Origin: Morella rubra
Lineage: Eukaryota; Streptophyta; Magnoliopsida; Fagales; Myricaceae
DNA: 64,000 nucleotides
Direction of reading: 5' to 3'
Assembly: GCA_003952965.2 (NCBI GenBank)
Contig: CM025851.1
Location: forward strand, 27,556,522 to 27,620,521
Below, one piece after another: positions 12,316-24,900 of the stretch. How positions within the stretch are numbered: position 1 is the stretch's first letter; the number at the start of each line of letters is the position of its first letter. The notes beneath the pieces are model-generated. The model worked only from the letters and a program-made list of their open reading frames with translations. It did not search any database and was not told where the DNA came from. The position numbers and the translations under genes were made by a program.

Positions 12316-13969
12316 ACGTTCTCTTTGAAATGTTTTGTCTAACATATCTATAATCTCGTGTCATAGAATTACTACGTAAGATGCTTTAGTTTGGTTGTAT
12401 ACATAGATATATAGTCACCTCAGAGAAAGAAAAGGCTAGCTGTAAGCTCTTTGTATCCTCCAAATTAAACGGTCGTGTTTAATTGGTGCTTAATTATCTG
12501 AAGAAAAGACATCAGTGTTTAATTTGTAAAGTCGACGGACCATCATATTCTGTATCTTGACTCTGCTAATAATTATCAAGTTCATATTTTTGAGCGTTTG
12601 TTTGAGTGCGCCCATGCATGCAATGGAATTATACAAGGAGAGGATATACAGGGACGTACCGACGTATAAAATAAAAAATTATTCTCTACGGCCGAAAGGA
12701 GAATCCGGCCAGAACTTGAAATTCAAACTGCATAACTTCTCATGTCCAAAAGTTTATTTCCTCAGAATTTTGTCTAATTCTATCTTTCAGAGCTGAAGTT
12801 ATGCATGTCTGATGGGTTCTCACCATCCCATGTTAACGCAACTCCATCCCCCGGTTCGTTTGTCATGTCTTCACAATGATTCTTATTTTTCCTGTAATTG
12901 AGGAAAAGTATAGAAGATGCAAGCACGTACGTGTATATATATATATAAACAAAAATTTTCACGTCTTCACAGGTTAGGCCTCATGTATACCATGTTCGTG
13001 TGGTAGGGCGCCGATTTCTACCACGTGAATCCACGTTAGATTAGACTTTTTTTTTGGAGAAATGATCTTAGATTCTTAGTGGTCTACTACTGTTTCTTTT
13101 TGCTTTCTTGGGGTGCAGGCTGGTTGAATATATACATGATATTGGAAGAAAACTACAAATGTGAGTAATTGAAATAGTATAGTTGGCCCTAAATCTATAG
13201 TTTTAATCATTTTTGGTTAAGTGGTATTGTTATATATATATATCATATCATATTGCGAGTCAAGACTCCTCAAAGTGTTCATGTCCTCAATAAGAGGTGA
13301 TCTCCAAGCTTGTGGCCGTGAAGTTTGGAGAGGACTTGTAAGAGCTGAAAGAAAATGATTGTGCTGTACTCTACACAAGTAAGACCTTATAGGATCGAAA
13401 AAATATACTTCTGAGTGACAGGGAGCTGCAAGTTGTGCTTGTGCATTAAAATTGTTTAGGTTGAATAATATCCCTACATTTTATATTCTTAACCCACTAT
13501 ATAACTCTTCAAAGTATTCTACAAAAAGTAGATCTGATCAGAAAAAAGAGACTTCCGATGAACAAGTACAGCTTGCTGATCTGTTGAAAGTTTTTAGATT
13601 TAGATAGTTCTCCAAAGTGTTCATGTTCCCAATGAGGCTTAGATTCATTTTCAAGTTTAGCGTATTTCAAGATTTCTCCGAATATCGGTTGATACATTCT
13701 GTCCTTACACCGACAGAAAAGGAACTGATCAAAAATGGTGCTGCTTGCGGGAAAACGCGAATCAAGACGATGTTTCTTGTTACGTCAAAAGAAAATACCA
13801 TAACTTTTCACAAATATTAGTTGTTTTTGCGAGGCCATCTGTCTTGGCAAGTGATATGGTGTGTGACACTCTCTCTCTCTCTTTCTCTCTCTCTCTCACA
13901 TCTAGTGTACGTCCTTTATTAATATTGAAGAATTAAGTACTCTTATGAAACTTGATATTCTGCTACTAT
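12316..13969. other. Intergenic region downstream of the first EF-hand gene
   Basis: No coding segment recognised. Small features are a (CT)n microsatellite at about 13869-13899 and two loosely similar stretches (caaagtgttcatgtcctcaa near 13271 and caaagtgttcatgttcccaa near 13613) that may be an old duplication. Confidence 0.4.
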
Positions 13970-14720
13970 GATGAAGCTAAGTTGCGGAGAGAGGACCATA
14001 TATATGAGGTGGCACCTTGCTTATGTGTGTCTTGATACTGCCCCTCAAGATGGGAGTATATGAAATGATTTTCCCATGTTGGACTGTGAAATTGCAAAGA
14101 TACCAATAGTTTTGTGAATAATTGCAAACTTGCTGAGACGTTAAAGGTTTTAATCATCTGTTCTTGAATCCTTCCACGAACCACATGACAATCTATATCT
14201 ATGTGCTTTGTTCTCTCATGGCAAATAGGATTTGATGATATGTGAATTGTGAGTTCAGTTATTGTGCTAAACACTGTTGTGCTGGACAAGTTGAGCGACG
14301 ACTGAAATTAAAAGCTGGAGATCCGACAGCAGTAGTTAAACACATCATTTAAAATATTCAAAACATTTGAATTGATGTGGAGCGATCTGGACTCTTGAAT
14401 TTTGAAACTTTTAATTTTAGCTGTCGCTCAGGATGCTCAGCATAATAACCAAACTCTGTGAACTGCTGCTTGATTAACACGAAATAGCTATGCTGGTCAA
14501 AGATGATTGATCCCAATTATATATAATTGATAGAAGGTGCTTGAACCAATCCAACTAGCAGATAGTTTATGCCGTTGATCTATACTCTGCCTCAGCTAAT
14601 AATCGAAGGACCATCTACTGTTTCTTGGATCTCCATTAAACTAATGCATCACCATTAAACACACGATAACCAGGGCTCTATCCACCACCATGTAAATAAA
14701 AGGTGGAAGATGCAACTGCG
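13970..14720 (-). pseudogene. Decayed Ty1/copia RNase H remnant
   Basis: On the minus strand, 14330-13990 reads pieces typical of the copia RNase H C-terminus: NPICHERTKHIDIDCHVVR followed by RIQEQ and a LFTKLL-like end. Further upstream on the same strand, around 14640-14560, WRSKKQ and LLAEAEYRSTA are recognisable but interrupted by stop codons. Frame changes and several stops show that it is dead. No LTR could be delimited. Confidence 0.65.
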
Positions 14721-15028
14721 GGGCCATGATCATGTGAAGTTTTTAATTGACCCATTCATCTGTCTTGTTCTGATTCTACTCTGATAAAGGTAGTTCGCAC
14801 ATTAACCGACTATAGATATATTCCATCAATAATGATCATATATAATACTAAAAGGAAATTACCAATAATCAGATTAAATCCTTTGACCACGCTTTAATTC
14901 AGTGGAAAGCTTGATTATGATAATCTGCTACTTTTGAATGTTTTGGAATATGCTATAATTTTGTGGTCCATAATTAATAGGCCCTGAAAATCACACGCTA
15001 ATTGCTTGGTCTTCCAAAGTAGTATCGT

Positions 15029-15057
15029 GTGTGTGTGTATATATATATATATATATT
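15029..15057. repeat. (GT)n(AT)n microsatellite
   Basis: A run of GT dinucleotides passes directly into AT dinucleotides, a compound simple repeat. Confidence 0.8.
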
Positions 15058-15239
15058 ATTTCTCTACAATAATATCTATCAAATTAATTGGGTTTGGCAT
15101 ACCATATATATATTTTTTCTCCCGAGAATCTTAGGCATAGAATTACATTCCGGGTACCAATGAGTGGTTCTTGACTAAGTGCGCGCTTTAGAGATACCCA
15201 TGGCCCACTAGTCACCAAAACGGTAACCATGCATTGAGG

Positions 15240-15740
15240 CAGTGACGGAACTAGGAATCCAATCAAAGGGGGTCAAACTCTTAAAAAAAAAAAAATACTA
15301 AGTAGTGCAAAAAAAAAAAAAAAAGAGTTAAAATATCTTACGGACTAAAAAAATTACATGTACTATACTATTTGCTTATCCATTATCTAAATAAAACAAA
15401 ACAAACAAAATTCATCAATCTAATTTCATAACCTAATCATAGTTTCACAACTAGTCATAATCACAATTTCAATATAATGCACAATCAAATCCTAATCAAA
15501 GATTCACAAATTCATCAATAATTGTTTATCACAATATCATCAATAAATTCATCACATTATTAATCACAATATCAAATTCATCACATTATTCATCATAATA
15601 TCAAATTCATCACATTATTCACTCTGGGGTTGGGGGGCGGGCTGGGCTTAAAACATATAAAAAAAATAAAAAAATGGAAGGATTTCTCAGGGTGATGGGT
15701 GGCGGCTATCCCCCATTGTCCCTGTGTAGTTCCGCCCCTG
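15240..15740. mobile_element. hAT-type non-autonomous element (501 bp) with 8-bp target duplication
   Basis: The left end CAGTGACGGAACTA and the right end, reverse complemented CAGGGGCGGAACTA, form a terminal inverted repeat with two mismatches. Directly outside lie CATTGAGG (15232-15239) and CATGGAGG (15741-15748), an eight-base target duplication with one mismatch, as expected for hAT insertions. The interior has no transposase frame. It has poly-A tracts at the left and a degenerate minisatellite of the word attcatcacattatt at about 15510-15620. It lies between the two EF-hand genes. Confidence 0.75.
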
Positions 15741-15864
15741 CATGGAGGGAGCTTTCTAACTGCATGAATATCAGAAATATTAAATTTAACTTGATGATGA
15801 AGTATCTTATGACATGATTTCATACAGATCTTTTACTCGCTTCGATATAAAGTTAGTATATAGG

Positions 15865-16321
15865 GGTAATGTCATAGTATGCCTCCTAATTATATGCTAA
15901 AATCAATCTCTCCCCTAATTAATTTCAAAACGGTGATTTGCACCCCTTATGTTTTGAACATGATTAATTCTCACCCTCTGTTTGATTTGAGAGTTAAGTC
16001 TGACGAAAAAGATGCAAAATGATCAAAGTGCACCTCCAAGACAAAAAATAAAAATAAAAAATAGATTACTAAAATAGTGTTTTAATATTTTTATTTAAAA
16101 ACATTACTTTTTTATTTTTAATGAATTTTTTAATATTTTAGTAATTTTCTCGTAGAGGGGTATTTCAATCATTTTGCATGTAGTTTAATGGTCATTTCAA
16201 ACGGAGGGCGAAATTTGATCATATTCAAAACATATGAGGTGCAAATCATTGTTTTAAAACTTAAAGTGACGAGATTAATTTTGGCCTATATAATTAAGGA
16301 GAGTACTACTATGACATTACC
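15865..16321. mobile_element. Fold-back MITE with long inverted repeats (about 457 bp)
   Basis: The ends GGTAATGTCATAGTA and TACTATGACATTACC are exact reverse complements. The pairing continues inwards with gaps: ctcctaattatat pairs with tatataattaaggag, and words around caaaacggtgatttgcacc pair with ggtgcaaatcattgtttta. Most of the element therefore folds into one hairpin. There is no coding frame. A related but ragged sequence occurs near 42585-42765. Confidence 0.7.
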
Positions 16322-18520
16322 TCTGGTATATATATATATCTGGTTTGTTTGAGATTCTAAATAAGGAAAGTTGAGCAATTAATTGGCTGTGTGAGTAGTT
16401 TTTGTCATTAATCTTATATATAGATGATCTCCAGCGGAAGGTTGATCAAAGAACTTATTTCAGAGCTAGCGCTCTAAGTAGTTTACAGCTTTCCCAGAAA
16501 AAAAGAAGTAAAGCCAAGCTAGCTGTGTAGCTAATTGTTGTTTTAGTTTGGTTCATCAATCTACGCCCCATTGTTTTATATACCATCCAGATAACCTGTT
16601 CTGATAACCATTTACAAAAGCATTAATATTCTCACAGGGGAAGTACTCTTTTCTCCTTTTTTTTTTTGGCTGAACTTAAAGGGGAATCGACCTGTGTAGC
16701 TTGAGTCTTTAATTTGTTTTCTTCACAACTAAACTTTGTTCTATTATAGAAGTGTCACTATCCGTCAAAAGATATTGTAAGGTTTCCCACATTTCGTTGC
16801 ATAGGCTTAGGCCTTACACGATCCTATTAAGATAGGCTGGAATCATTTAAAAATTTTACAGTGAGATCAGATATACGTACATATATATATATTAATTAGG
16901 CAGAAGATGCTCTGTATATATGTATAAGCCCATATTTACACCTTCGTCAGACACAGCAAGCAAGATTTTTCAGAATCTTCATTATTTTAAGTTCTAATCA
17001 GATCAACTTTTTGTCTTCTTAAACACTTGGACTTAAACACGCTGAAAGACAATATAACTCAATTTGAATTTCATTTAGCACGGAATACGCCAATGCAAAT
17101 AAATACCGACAGTCTTAAAAACTTAAGCAGGTAAGAAGGCGGTAAATTTTATCATTTATATTATATTCTCCCACATGTCAACATGTAACAAATGGGCATG
17201 AAATCAATGATGAGATGGATCATGTAATCGATGAGCTAGGGTTTATATGGGAAACGGCAGAGACAATGGGAAAAGAAGAGAAGAGAAGTGTAGAGGGTTC
17301 GAGAAGGCTCATGATGAGGAGACAATATCGTGTGTTGAATTAGGGCGAAGATACGAGTTAAAAGTGATGTCTTCGGTGGCTTGTTTAGTACGGTGCGTTT
17401 AGGAGTGGGCTCAGCACATGCGGGCTTGTGGGCTTCTCGTTTGGGCTTTGCTCTATGGGCTTAAGTAGTTATTTAGTAGTGTTATTCGTTTGTTAGCTTA
17501 TTTCCGAGATTTCCGGGAAATAGTTAGAGGATATGGTAGTTGATGGGGAGGGGAGCTGAGATTGATTCGTCTTGTTGATTGCTAGCCTCGAAATAGCTAC
17601 CTTGCTTTTCAGTTTGTAATTGCTTTCGTTTCCAGTATTTCCATTAATCCCAAAAAAATACAAAAACAGCAGAAAATTCAAAATCCCATTTCAATTGTTT
17701 CACAACATCATTGCAGATAAAACAAAAATAGTATTAATATGTTCATTAATTACTATATGTGCAGTACATATATGATAATGAAAGTTAATAAATTATAGAC
17801 AATGATTGTCCTTCTATAATAATTAAAGAACTTATGTATTAAGCGTTTTCTCATGGTCATCATATAAGGAAGATATGCAATGAGTGAAAATGAGAGGTTG
17901 AAGAGACTGGAGGCATGCAGGTTGAACGATTTTTTTTTTGGCTTTTATGTATTTGTTTTGTTAAACTTTTAGGCCTTATGAAGATTTTACCATATTCACT
18001 CCGGAAAATATAGTTATAAAGTGTATTTTTTTTTCAATTGTTGGAAGAAAATCTAGGGAGTACTATATATTAATTGCCTGGGGGATAGGAGGTTGTTTCA
18101 ATAATTTTTGGGTCTAGGAGAATTTTGAAAAGAAAAAAAGGAGATCACAAGATTTGCCATACTTTTGAGGAGGATATGTTTTCTTTCTCCCCAGAAAATA
18201 TTTTTGCCCATCCAAACAGTCGTCGGCAAGTGGTTATTTCGTGTATCATTCTGACTTTTCCGATATTTCTTTATTTCCACAAGTTTCTCGAATAACAGAA
18301 CTGTCTGGAGAATTACGTGCTAATTTTTAACATTTTGATCTTTCATGAATTGCCCAAACAAGTGGCAGAGATAAGTACTATCTCGATCGACTGAAAAAGT
18401 GGCTTATTCCGCTCCACTCAGGAAGTATCACTGCCACCGTCTATCCTGTGTACCACATTTTGCGTCATGAGGTATGTAAGCGAATATAGCACTTTTGTCA
18501 AAGAAGTCTGCCTGGAGTTC
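16322..18520. other. Intergenic region upstream of the second EF-hand gene
   Basis: AT-rich sequence with several short TATATA runs. The part near 17220-17480 is G-rich on the plus strand, but I see no protein-coding segment. Nothing else could be supported apart from promoter sequence close to 18520. Confidence 0.4.
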
Positions 18521-18528
18521 TATATAAA
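18521..18528 (+). promoter_or_regulatory. TATA box of the second EF-hand gene
   Basis: TATATAAA lies 105-112 bases before the ATG at 18633, implying a leader of about 75-80 bases. The match to the plant TATA consensus is perfect. Confidence 0.7.
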
Positions 18529-18632
18529 CCCATGTCAATACTTGCTCATGAGAGAGCTAGAAAGGAAACTGTCATAGCTGCCATTCTCTTTTATTAGCAC
18601 GAAACCCCAAAACACCAATTCCGTCAGAAAAA

Positions 18633-18956
18633 ATGAGTCAGATTGTTTTCAGGAAATTCGCTTCTGCTCATGTTAACCGCCCAATATGGGCAGAGACTAA
18701 GCGTGCATCTATCACATGCAGTGAAGAGCAGATCAAACTTGTCTTTGAGCGCTGCGACAGCGACCAAGACGGCCAACTTACCAAGAAAGAGCTTAAGAAA
18801 GCTTTGAGCGAGCTGGGGGTCGAATTCCCGAACGTGAGAGCTATGTCAGCACTTTGGCATGCGGATGAGAATGGAGATGGACGCGTCAACCCTAACGAAC
18901 TGGCTTCTCTCGTGAAATACGCTTCAACTCTTACCAGTGCCGACAACGCCTACTAA
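18633..18956 (+). CDS. Calmodulin-like protein with two EF-hands, 107 aa, intronless
   Basis: The protein has two complete EF-hand loops, DSDQDGQLTKKE at residues 42-53 and DENGDGRVNPNE at 78-89, each with ligands at positions 1, 3, 5 and 12. The N-terminal 28 residues (rich in Arg, Lys, Ala and Ser, with FRKFASAHVNRP) precede the first helix and are not part of the EF fold; they have no membrane segment. Compared with the gene at 12049 the order is the same, and both share a VKYA motif after the second loop, so the two are probably old tandem paralogues. Expected role: soluble Ca2+ sensor with unknown target. The TATA box at 18521 and the ATG context (aaaaaATGag) support this start. The stop is TAA. 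Confidence 0.85.
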   Translation: MSQIVFRKFASAHVNRPIWAETKRASITCSEEQIKLVFERCDSDQDGQLTKKELKKALSELGVEFPNVRAMSALWHADENGDGRVNPNELASLVKYASTLTSADNAY

Positions 18957-20966
18957 CTGAATATATTATATCTTCCCCATCCGTACGTAGATGATGGGAT
19001 GATAATGAATAAATAAGTTTGTGTGGCTTTAATTTGCTTTTGCCTTTTCTTTTTAGAATTTCTCGATTGGTTTCAGACGGCCGGAGAGCCAGTATAGGTT
19101 GCATATACTTTTGGCAAGCTGCAGCTTTCTTACTATATTGTAAGGGGAAGCCTGTCTGCTTGTACCATGTATGTTTCTGGGGCGTGAGCCCGAGGAACCT
19201 GGATTTCTAATACAGCCTTATCTATGTACAATAAGTTCTGATATCTTCCTGGTGTAATCACCCAAATATAAAGTGTCTCTCTATCTCTATAGACTATACA
19301 AACAAACTCTGTTCCACTTGCGTCCTTAATTTCTGCCAAACATCGGAGTTCGATTTTGCATATAGACATATATATATATATAAACGTTGGCCAAATATCA
19401 TCAGTTAACTAGAGGAATTAGGCGGGTAAAATTATATTGGGCCAAAAGCAGTGTTAAACAAATCAATTTTATACGGTCTGAAACTCATTCAATGATTGCA
19501 ATTCCTCGTAAGTGTCAATTAATACATTGTACTTCATTAATAACAAAAAATGTTTCTTAGAAACACCTTACATTAATTTGGTCATTTTTGAGAAATGATT
19601 CTCTTTTGGCCGGTATTCACAAAAGCATAAATGTATTCCTTTGAATTGTCTCTCTATCTCTCACTCTCTTTCTCGTTGTTCTGATCTCTCTCCCCGACCT
19701 CTTTTTGGGGGAGGGAAAAATTTATTCCTTTTCAGAATATCTTGAAGAATAACACATGACATGGAAGATATGTTCTTTATGAGCTAGCTATTTTTTTTGC
19801 CAACCGATGAGACAGAAAACAATATGATACCAGACGGAAGCAAAGAATAATTCTAGATATTCAATATAAGTGGTATAGTGGAATTGGGCATGATATGTGG
19901 GGGCAGTCAAGGTCCATGCATTAACACCCTAGGTCGTCTTTCTTATTCAAAAAAGTCGATTGGAATCCCGTGCGGCACATAAATGGCCGGCCATTAGTCT
20001 TTCCTATTCAAAAAAGTCGATTGGAAACTCGCCTAGCTATCATGATATAAGTGTTTTTTGGTAAAAGTAGATTCTAATTAAATTTCGCACGCAGAAGCAA
20101 CCCACTACCTAAACAAAAAATTGAAATACAGCAACCCGCGGATTCTAACAAACGAAAGCTAATAATGTTCTTTCATTGCAGAGACCCAAAAGCTCCCAAT
20201 GACACATATTAGATCAAAAAGAAAAACCTTCGAAAATTGAAAGCTCAATAGCTATCTGCAGCAAGCAAAAAATACCATTTTATAATTTCTACTAAAGTAA
20301 TTAATTACCATTGAGTAGTAATTGTGAGAGGATCATAAATAAGAATAGTTTAGATATTGTAATAAATATTGGTTGATTTGAGGCTTTGTTTATGGTTTAA
20401 TATTATAAAGCTATCAGTTGACCAAGTTAATTTTGCTATATATCTTATAAGCCAGACACTAAATATTTACAATGGACAATATTAATCTAGTATAAATGTA
20501 TTGGAAAACAAAAATCCAATTAGACCTGTCAGTCTCATAATTTGTTTCTATCACATGTCGTTGGGCGCAATTAGATTGAGGATTTTTCTTGTTGTATGTA
20601 AATTAATGTATGCTCTTTTTTTGAGAAAGACGGGACATGACTTTTAATTCTTATATATGTTTGTTTGGACTTTAAAGACTTATATGCAGTACGGAGATAT
20701 ACGTAAGTGTTAGTCAAGCACCGGAGTCCCTACGGGCCGGCAATAGCTCAAAAAATATCAGCTTTTACTCTTGAAATAACCATATTTATGGGTAGTGTAA
20801 AATCAAATGCTATCATTTGTAAGCAAATTCTTAATTAATATTTAAGTTGTAGGACAAATTCGAGTGTTAAGAATTTGTCATTGTACCCTTAACTAAGTTA
20901 GTACATTTCCCGGTTGAGCCAGATTTGTCGGTGCACAATGATCAAGTAATGGATTTTTCTTATTAA
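18957..20966. other. Intergenic region up to the scaffold gap
   Basis: No coding segment recognised. The only structured feature is a pair of 30-base direct repeats (19936-19965 and 19997-20026). The rest is AT-rich sequence. Confidence 0.4.
19936..20026. repeat. Pair of 30-base direct repeats
   Basis: The string from gtctttct to gtcgattggaa occurs at 19936-19965 and again at 19997-20026 with one mismatch, offset by 61 bases. This is a local duplication of unknown origin. Confidence 0.75.
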
Positions 20967-21966
20967 NNNNNNNNNNNNNNNNNNNNNNNNNNNNNNNNNN
21001 NNNNNNNNNNNNNNNNNNNNNNNNNNNNNNNNNNNNNNNNNNNNNNNNNNNNNNNNNNNNNNNNNNNNNNNNNNNNNNNNNNNNNNNNNNNNNNNNNNNN
21101 NNNNNNNNNNNNNNNNNNNNNNNNNNNNNNNNNNNNNNNNNNNNNNNNNNNNNNNNNNNNNNNNNNNNNNNNNNNNNNNNNNNNNNNNNNNNNNNNNNNN
21201 NNNNNNNNNNNNNNNNNNNNNNNNNNNNNNNNNNNNNNNNNNNNNNNNNNNNNNNNNNNNNNNNNNNNNNNNNNNNNNNNNNNNNNNNNNNNNNNNNNNN
21301 NNNNNNNNNNNNNNNNNNNNNNNNNNNNNNNNNNNNNNNNNNNNNNNNNNNNNNNNNNNNNNNNNNNNNNNNNNNNNNNNNNNNNNNNNNNNNNNNNNNN
21401 NNNNNNNNNNNNNNNNNNNNNNNNNNNNNNNNNNNNNNNNNNNNNNNNNNNNNNNNNNNNNNNNNNNNNNNNNNNNNNNNNNNNNNNNNNNNNNNNNNNN
21501 NNNNNNNNNNNNNNNNNNNNNNNNNNNNNNNNNNNNNNNNNNNNNNNNNNNNNNNNNNNNNNNNNNNNNNNNNNNNNNNNNNNNNNNNNNNNNNNNNNNN
21601 NNNNNNNNNNNNNNNNNNNNNNNNNNNNNNNNNNNNNNNNNNNNNNNNNNNNNNNNNNNNNNNNNNNNNNNNNNNNNNNNNNNNNNNNNNNNNNNNNNNN
21701 NNNNNNNNNNNNNNNNNNNNNNNNNNNNNNNNNNNNNNNNNNNNNNNNNNNNNNNNNNNNNNNNNNNNNNNNNNNNNNNNNNNNNNNNNNNNNNNNNNNN
21801 NNNNNNNNNNNNNNNNNNNNNNNNNNNNNNNNNNNNNNNNNNNNNNNNNNNNNNNNNNNNNNNNNNNNNNNNNNNNNNNNNNNNNNNNNNNNNNNNNNNN
21901 NNNNNNNNNNNNNNNNNNNNNNNNNNNNNNNNNNNNNNNNNNNNNNNNNNNNNNNNNNNNNNNNNN
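20967..21966. other. Scaffold gap of exactly 1,000 N
   Basis: All bases are N. The round length points to a placeholder gap, so the true distance between the flanks is unknown. Any reading frame drawn across it is meaningless. Confidence 0.99.
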
Positions 21967-24900
21967 CAAACCCACTCCCCGGTTACCCGGTAAACGTAGG
22001 AAAAATTGACAGTTGAAATTTTAACCGTTTAATTATTCTTTTTACTTGAGCATGCCAGATAATTATTGGGGGTTTTTTGATTGTTCCTCTGACAAATTTC
22101 GAATTCTATTATGTCAGGTTAAACGCATATATCACCTTTCATTGTTCTTAACAAAATGAAAATTTCAATTAACATCAATAATATCCATACAACGATTGTC
22201 TCTAGTAAAGGTTCCACGCGAATTGCTACTTCACTAGGTCCAAGCCGGCTTAAATTCTTAACCTCGTTGGTCCTTTGATTCAGACTGAAAGCCAATACTT
22301 GAGAAGTGTAATTTCAAATAGATAGTGGTAAATGAAGGCTGTCTAATGGCATCACATAAACAGCCTCGTAAGGTCTATAGTATGATAAAGTCCATCTTAC
22401 TGTTAAATTAATGTTGTAGAGGAGATAAATATGCTCATTATTGTTGAGAGGTTAAGTATAGTAGTGTTTAGTAAGAGGAGTACTAGTGGCCCAATAAATA
22501 AATAATTTCCCATGGTACAAACATATTAGTTCTTCAATCCGTCTGAACGCCTCGTGCTGGTACTTACTCCTTTAGGTTGCATATAGTAAAATTGCATGCA
22601 CAAATTTCGAGGATTACCGGTCAAATTTTAAAGATATTAATGTATATAAATAATTACTCTTTAGGGATTTTAATTAAATAAAAAATCTGTAAAAATGCCC
22701 ATGGAAAATTTTATCGATTGAGCCAACAAAAGAAAGAACTAATTACCAAAAAAGGTATATTCCATAACATGGTCCGGTAAAGATCTAAGGTCACCATAAA
22801 CTTTGCACTTTACTAAGGAAAACCTTAGTCGATTAATGACTAAAACGAAAAATGACAAAATTGTAAAAAGTATCATTTTGTAAGGGAATAACTCCATGCA
22901 GGAACGAATCTTAATTATAGTAGCAGATTGGAGGAGAAGGCTTTTGGGAAAAACTACTATGGGATCTCTAATCAATTGAAAGATTAAGACGGTAATAGGA
23001 TCTAGAAGGCGATAACTTTGGCGATATCCAAAGCCTTCATTACTTATAGAAATAACTCGCGACACGGACATTAAACCTAAATTGAACACACTATGAAAAT
23101 TACACTAAACTCCTTTTAAACCCATGAACACTCGTGGACTGGTTTGGTGGGATTATTTAAGGTCCTTTTCCTTAGTACCGCACAAGTGGTCATTCATGGA
23201 GTTGAGGGAAAGTTTTTTAATTTAAAAAAATTTGTATCAACATCCTTAGCCCCCGAACTCGCTAGCCTCTTGGTCCATTTGGGCAAGTCGCAAATTGGTA
23301 AGCAATAGTCAACTTATGTATTAAATGAGAAAATTTTAGACAGCGTGAAAAGTACAAGATGTATAAGATAACTTAATAAAGAACAGAAACTATTGGAAGA
23401 AAACGTTGAACGACTTTTTCTAATTTAGTGCCACACCTATATACGCACCTTCACGAAGATAACACCGGGAGAAATAAGATTCAAGAAGAACTCGCAGAAA
23501 CAGCGTTCATTTATTAGATCACAAAGAGTAACTCTTCTGCTCCAAAAGAGTGTCAATGTATAAATACAATAGAGACGACAACATATATTAAACAGAAACG
23601 AGTGAGCGGAAGGGGAGAAAGGGTCGCAGAAAAATGGCAGTCAAGGAATACCCAAGTATGTAAAAAAAATGGGGAAAGGAGACACTCGATTTCCTGCTTC
23701 CCCTTTCCTAAAATAAAGGACAAAGTCCCTAAACATCCACCGGGAGGCCATGGAATAATATAAATTTCTATACTACCTCATTGGATTTCAGTAATTACGA
23801 ACTAATCTAGTATTGAAAATAATCCAATGACACTAATCACCATGCGCTTGCTATAACACTATTACTCAAGACTACTAGAGACACAAAAATATCACATCTC
23901 AAGCATTTTTGACAGGAGTAAAAACACATCACTAAGGGGATGATAGGATCACCGCAGAAACGCGACTCAAGACCATGTGTGGGGCAGAAAAGCATGAGGA
24001 ACATTTGTCCTTATGTGCAGAGTATTTGGCTAAAGAGCGAATGTTTGAAAATGGACAAGATGATCCTACCAATCGACTAGAAGCTAGCACAATCAAGAAA
24101 AAAGAAGTGAGTATTAAACCAAACCCGAAAATTATTAAACAAGGACATATACTAGACTTACGGTTTAATAGATAAATGTAAAATATGGGCTAAAAGAAAA
24201 AACGCTAAAAAGCCGGAGATAAACGTATTGCTAGAAAATATGATTGATGCATGTAGAATATGATACAACCGGCTCAGGATTTATACCACACTTGATCAGG
24301 TCTCCACTTTCAACGAACTCTGTGAATTAGGCTAAACTTTCTTTCAAATTCTTCATGCTTGCCTTCAAGGCGAAGTCGCTTAAGTTTACGAGATTGGTAC
24401 TTTCTGTATCATCTGACCCTGAGGCACGAATTAACCCGCGCTCTGTTTGCATCTCAAAACAGCACCACGGCTGATAAGGAAGGCGCAGTTTCTCAATTAA
24501 TTAGTGCGATTATACCACTCTTTTATCCATCTTGCCCCTAAAAGAACTAGTGAGAGAGGATGCATCCAACCACGCAACAAAGGCAGGCAATGTGAATGAC
24601 GCCAGGCAAAAGGCGCAAGAGACCACAACGTGAGGACACATAAAGCCAAGAATAGAAAAGGCTGCATTACTAAAACTCAAGGGTTAAGCCATAGCAAATA
24701 TTAGATTATATTAATAGATGATACAAGTTACGCGAAACACACCACAAGGATTCGATCCTAGGTTCAAAAATGTAGAAAGTTGGAAGGTAGTGCAGTGTGA
24801 TTCAGAGCATGTAACTTTGCACTATCCTTTCGAATCGTCAATAGAACGTGGCATACTGTGGGTTTGAGTACTACCGTTTCAGCGAAACAGATAACAGTTA

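Noticed and set aside
15510..15620. Regularly repeated attcatcacattatt words considered as a CRISPR-like array
   Set aside because: Repeats are degenerate, unequally spaced and lie inside a plant hAT MITE in a eukaryotic genome.
20893..21975. Open frame of 360 codons on the minus strand
   Set aside because: It consists almost entirely of the 1,000 N gap and has no coding meaning.
23975..24175. Short plus-strand frame containing HEEHLSLCAEYLAKE
   Set aside because: It looks protein-like and ends near a GT, but I found no neighbouring exon or family; kept only as a remark in the description of the block.
24745..24770. Possible tRNA T-arm (ggattcgatcctagg)
   Set aside because: No acceptor stem or anticodon arm at the right distance on either strand.
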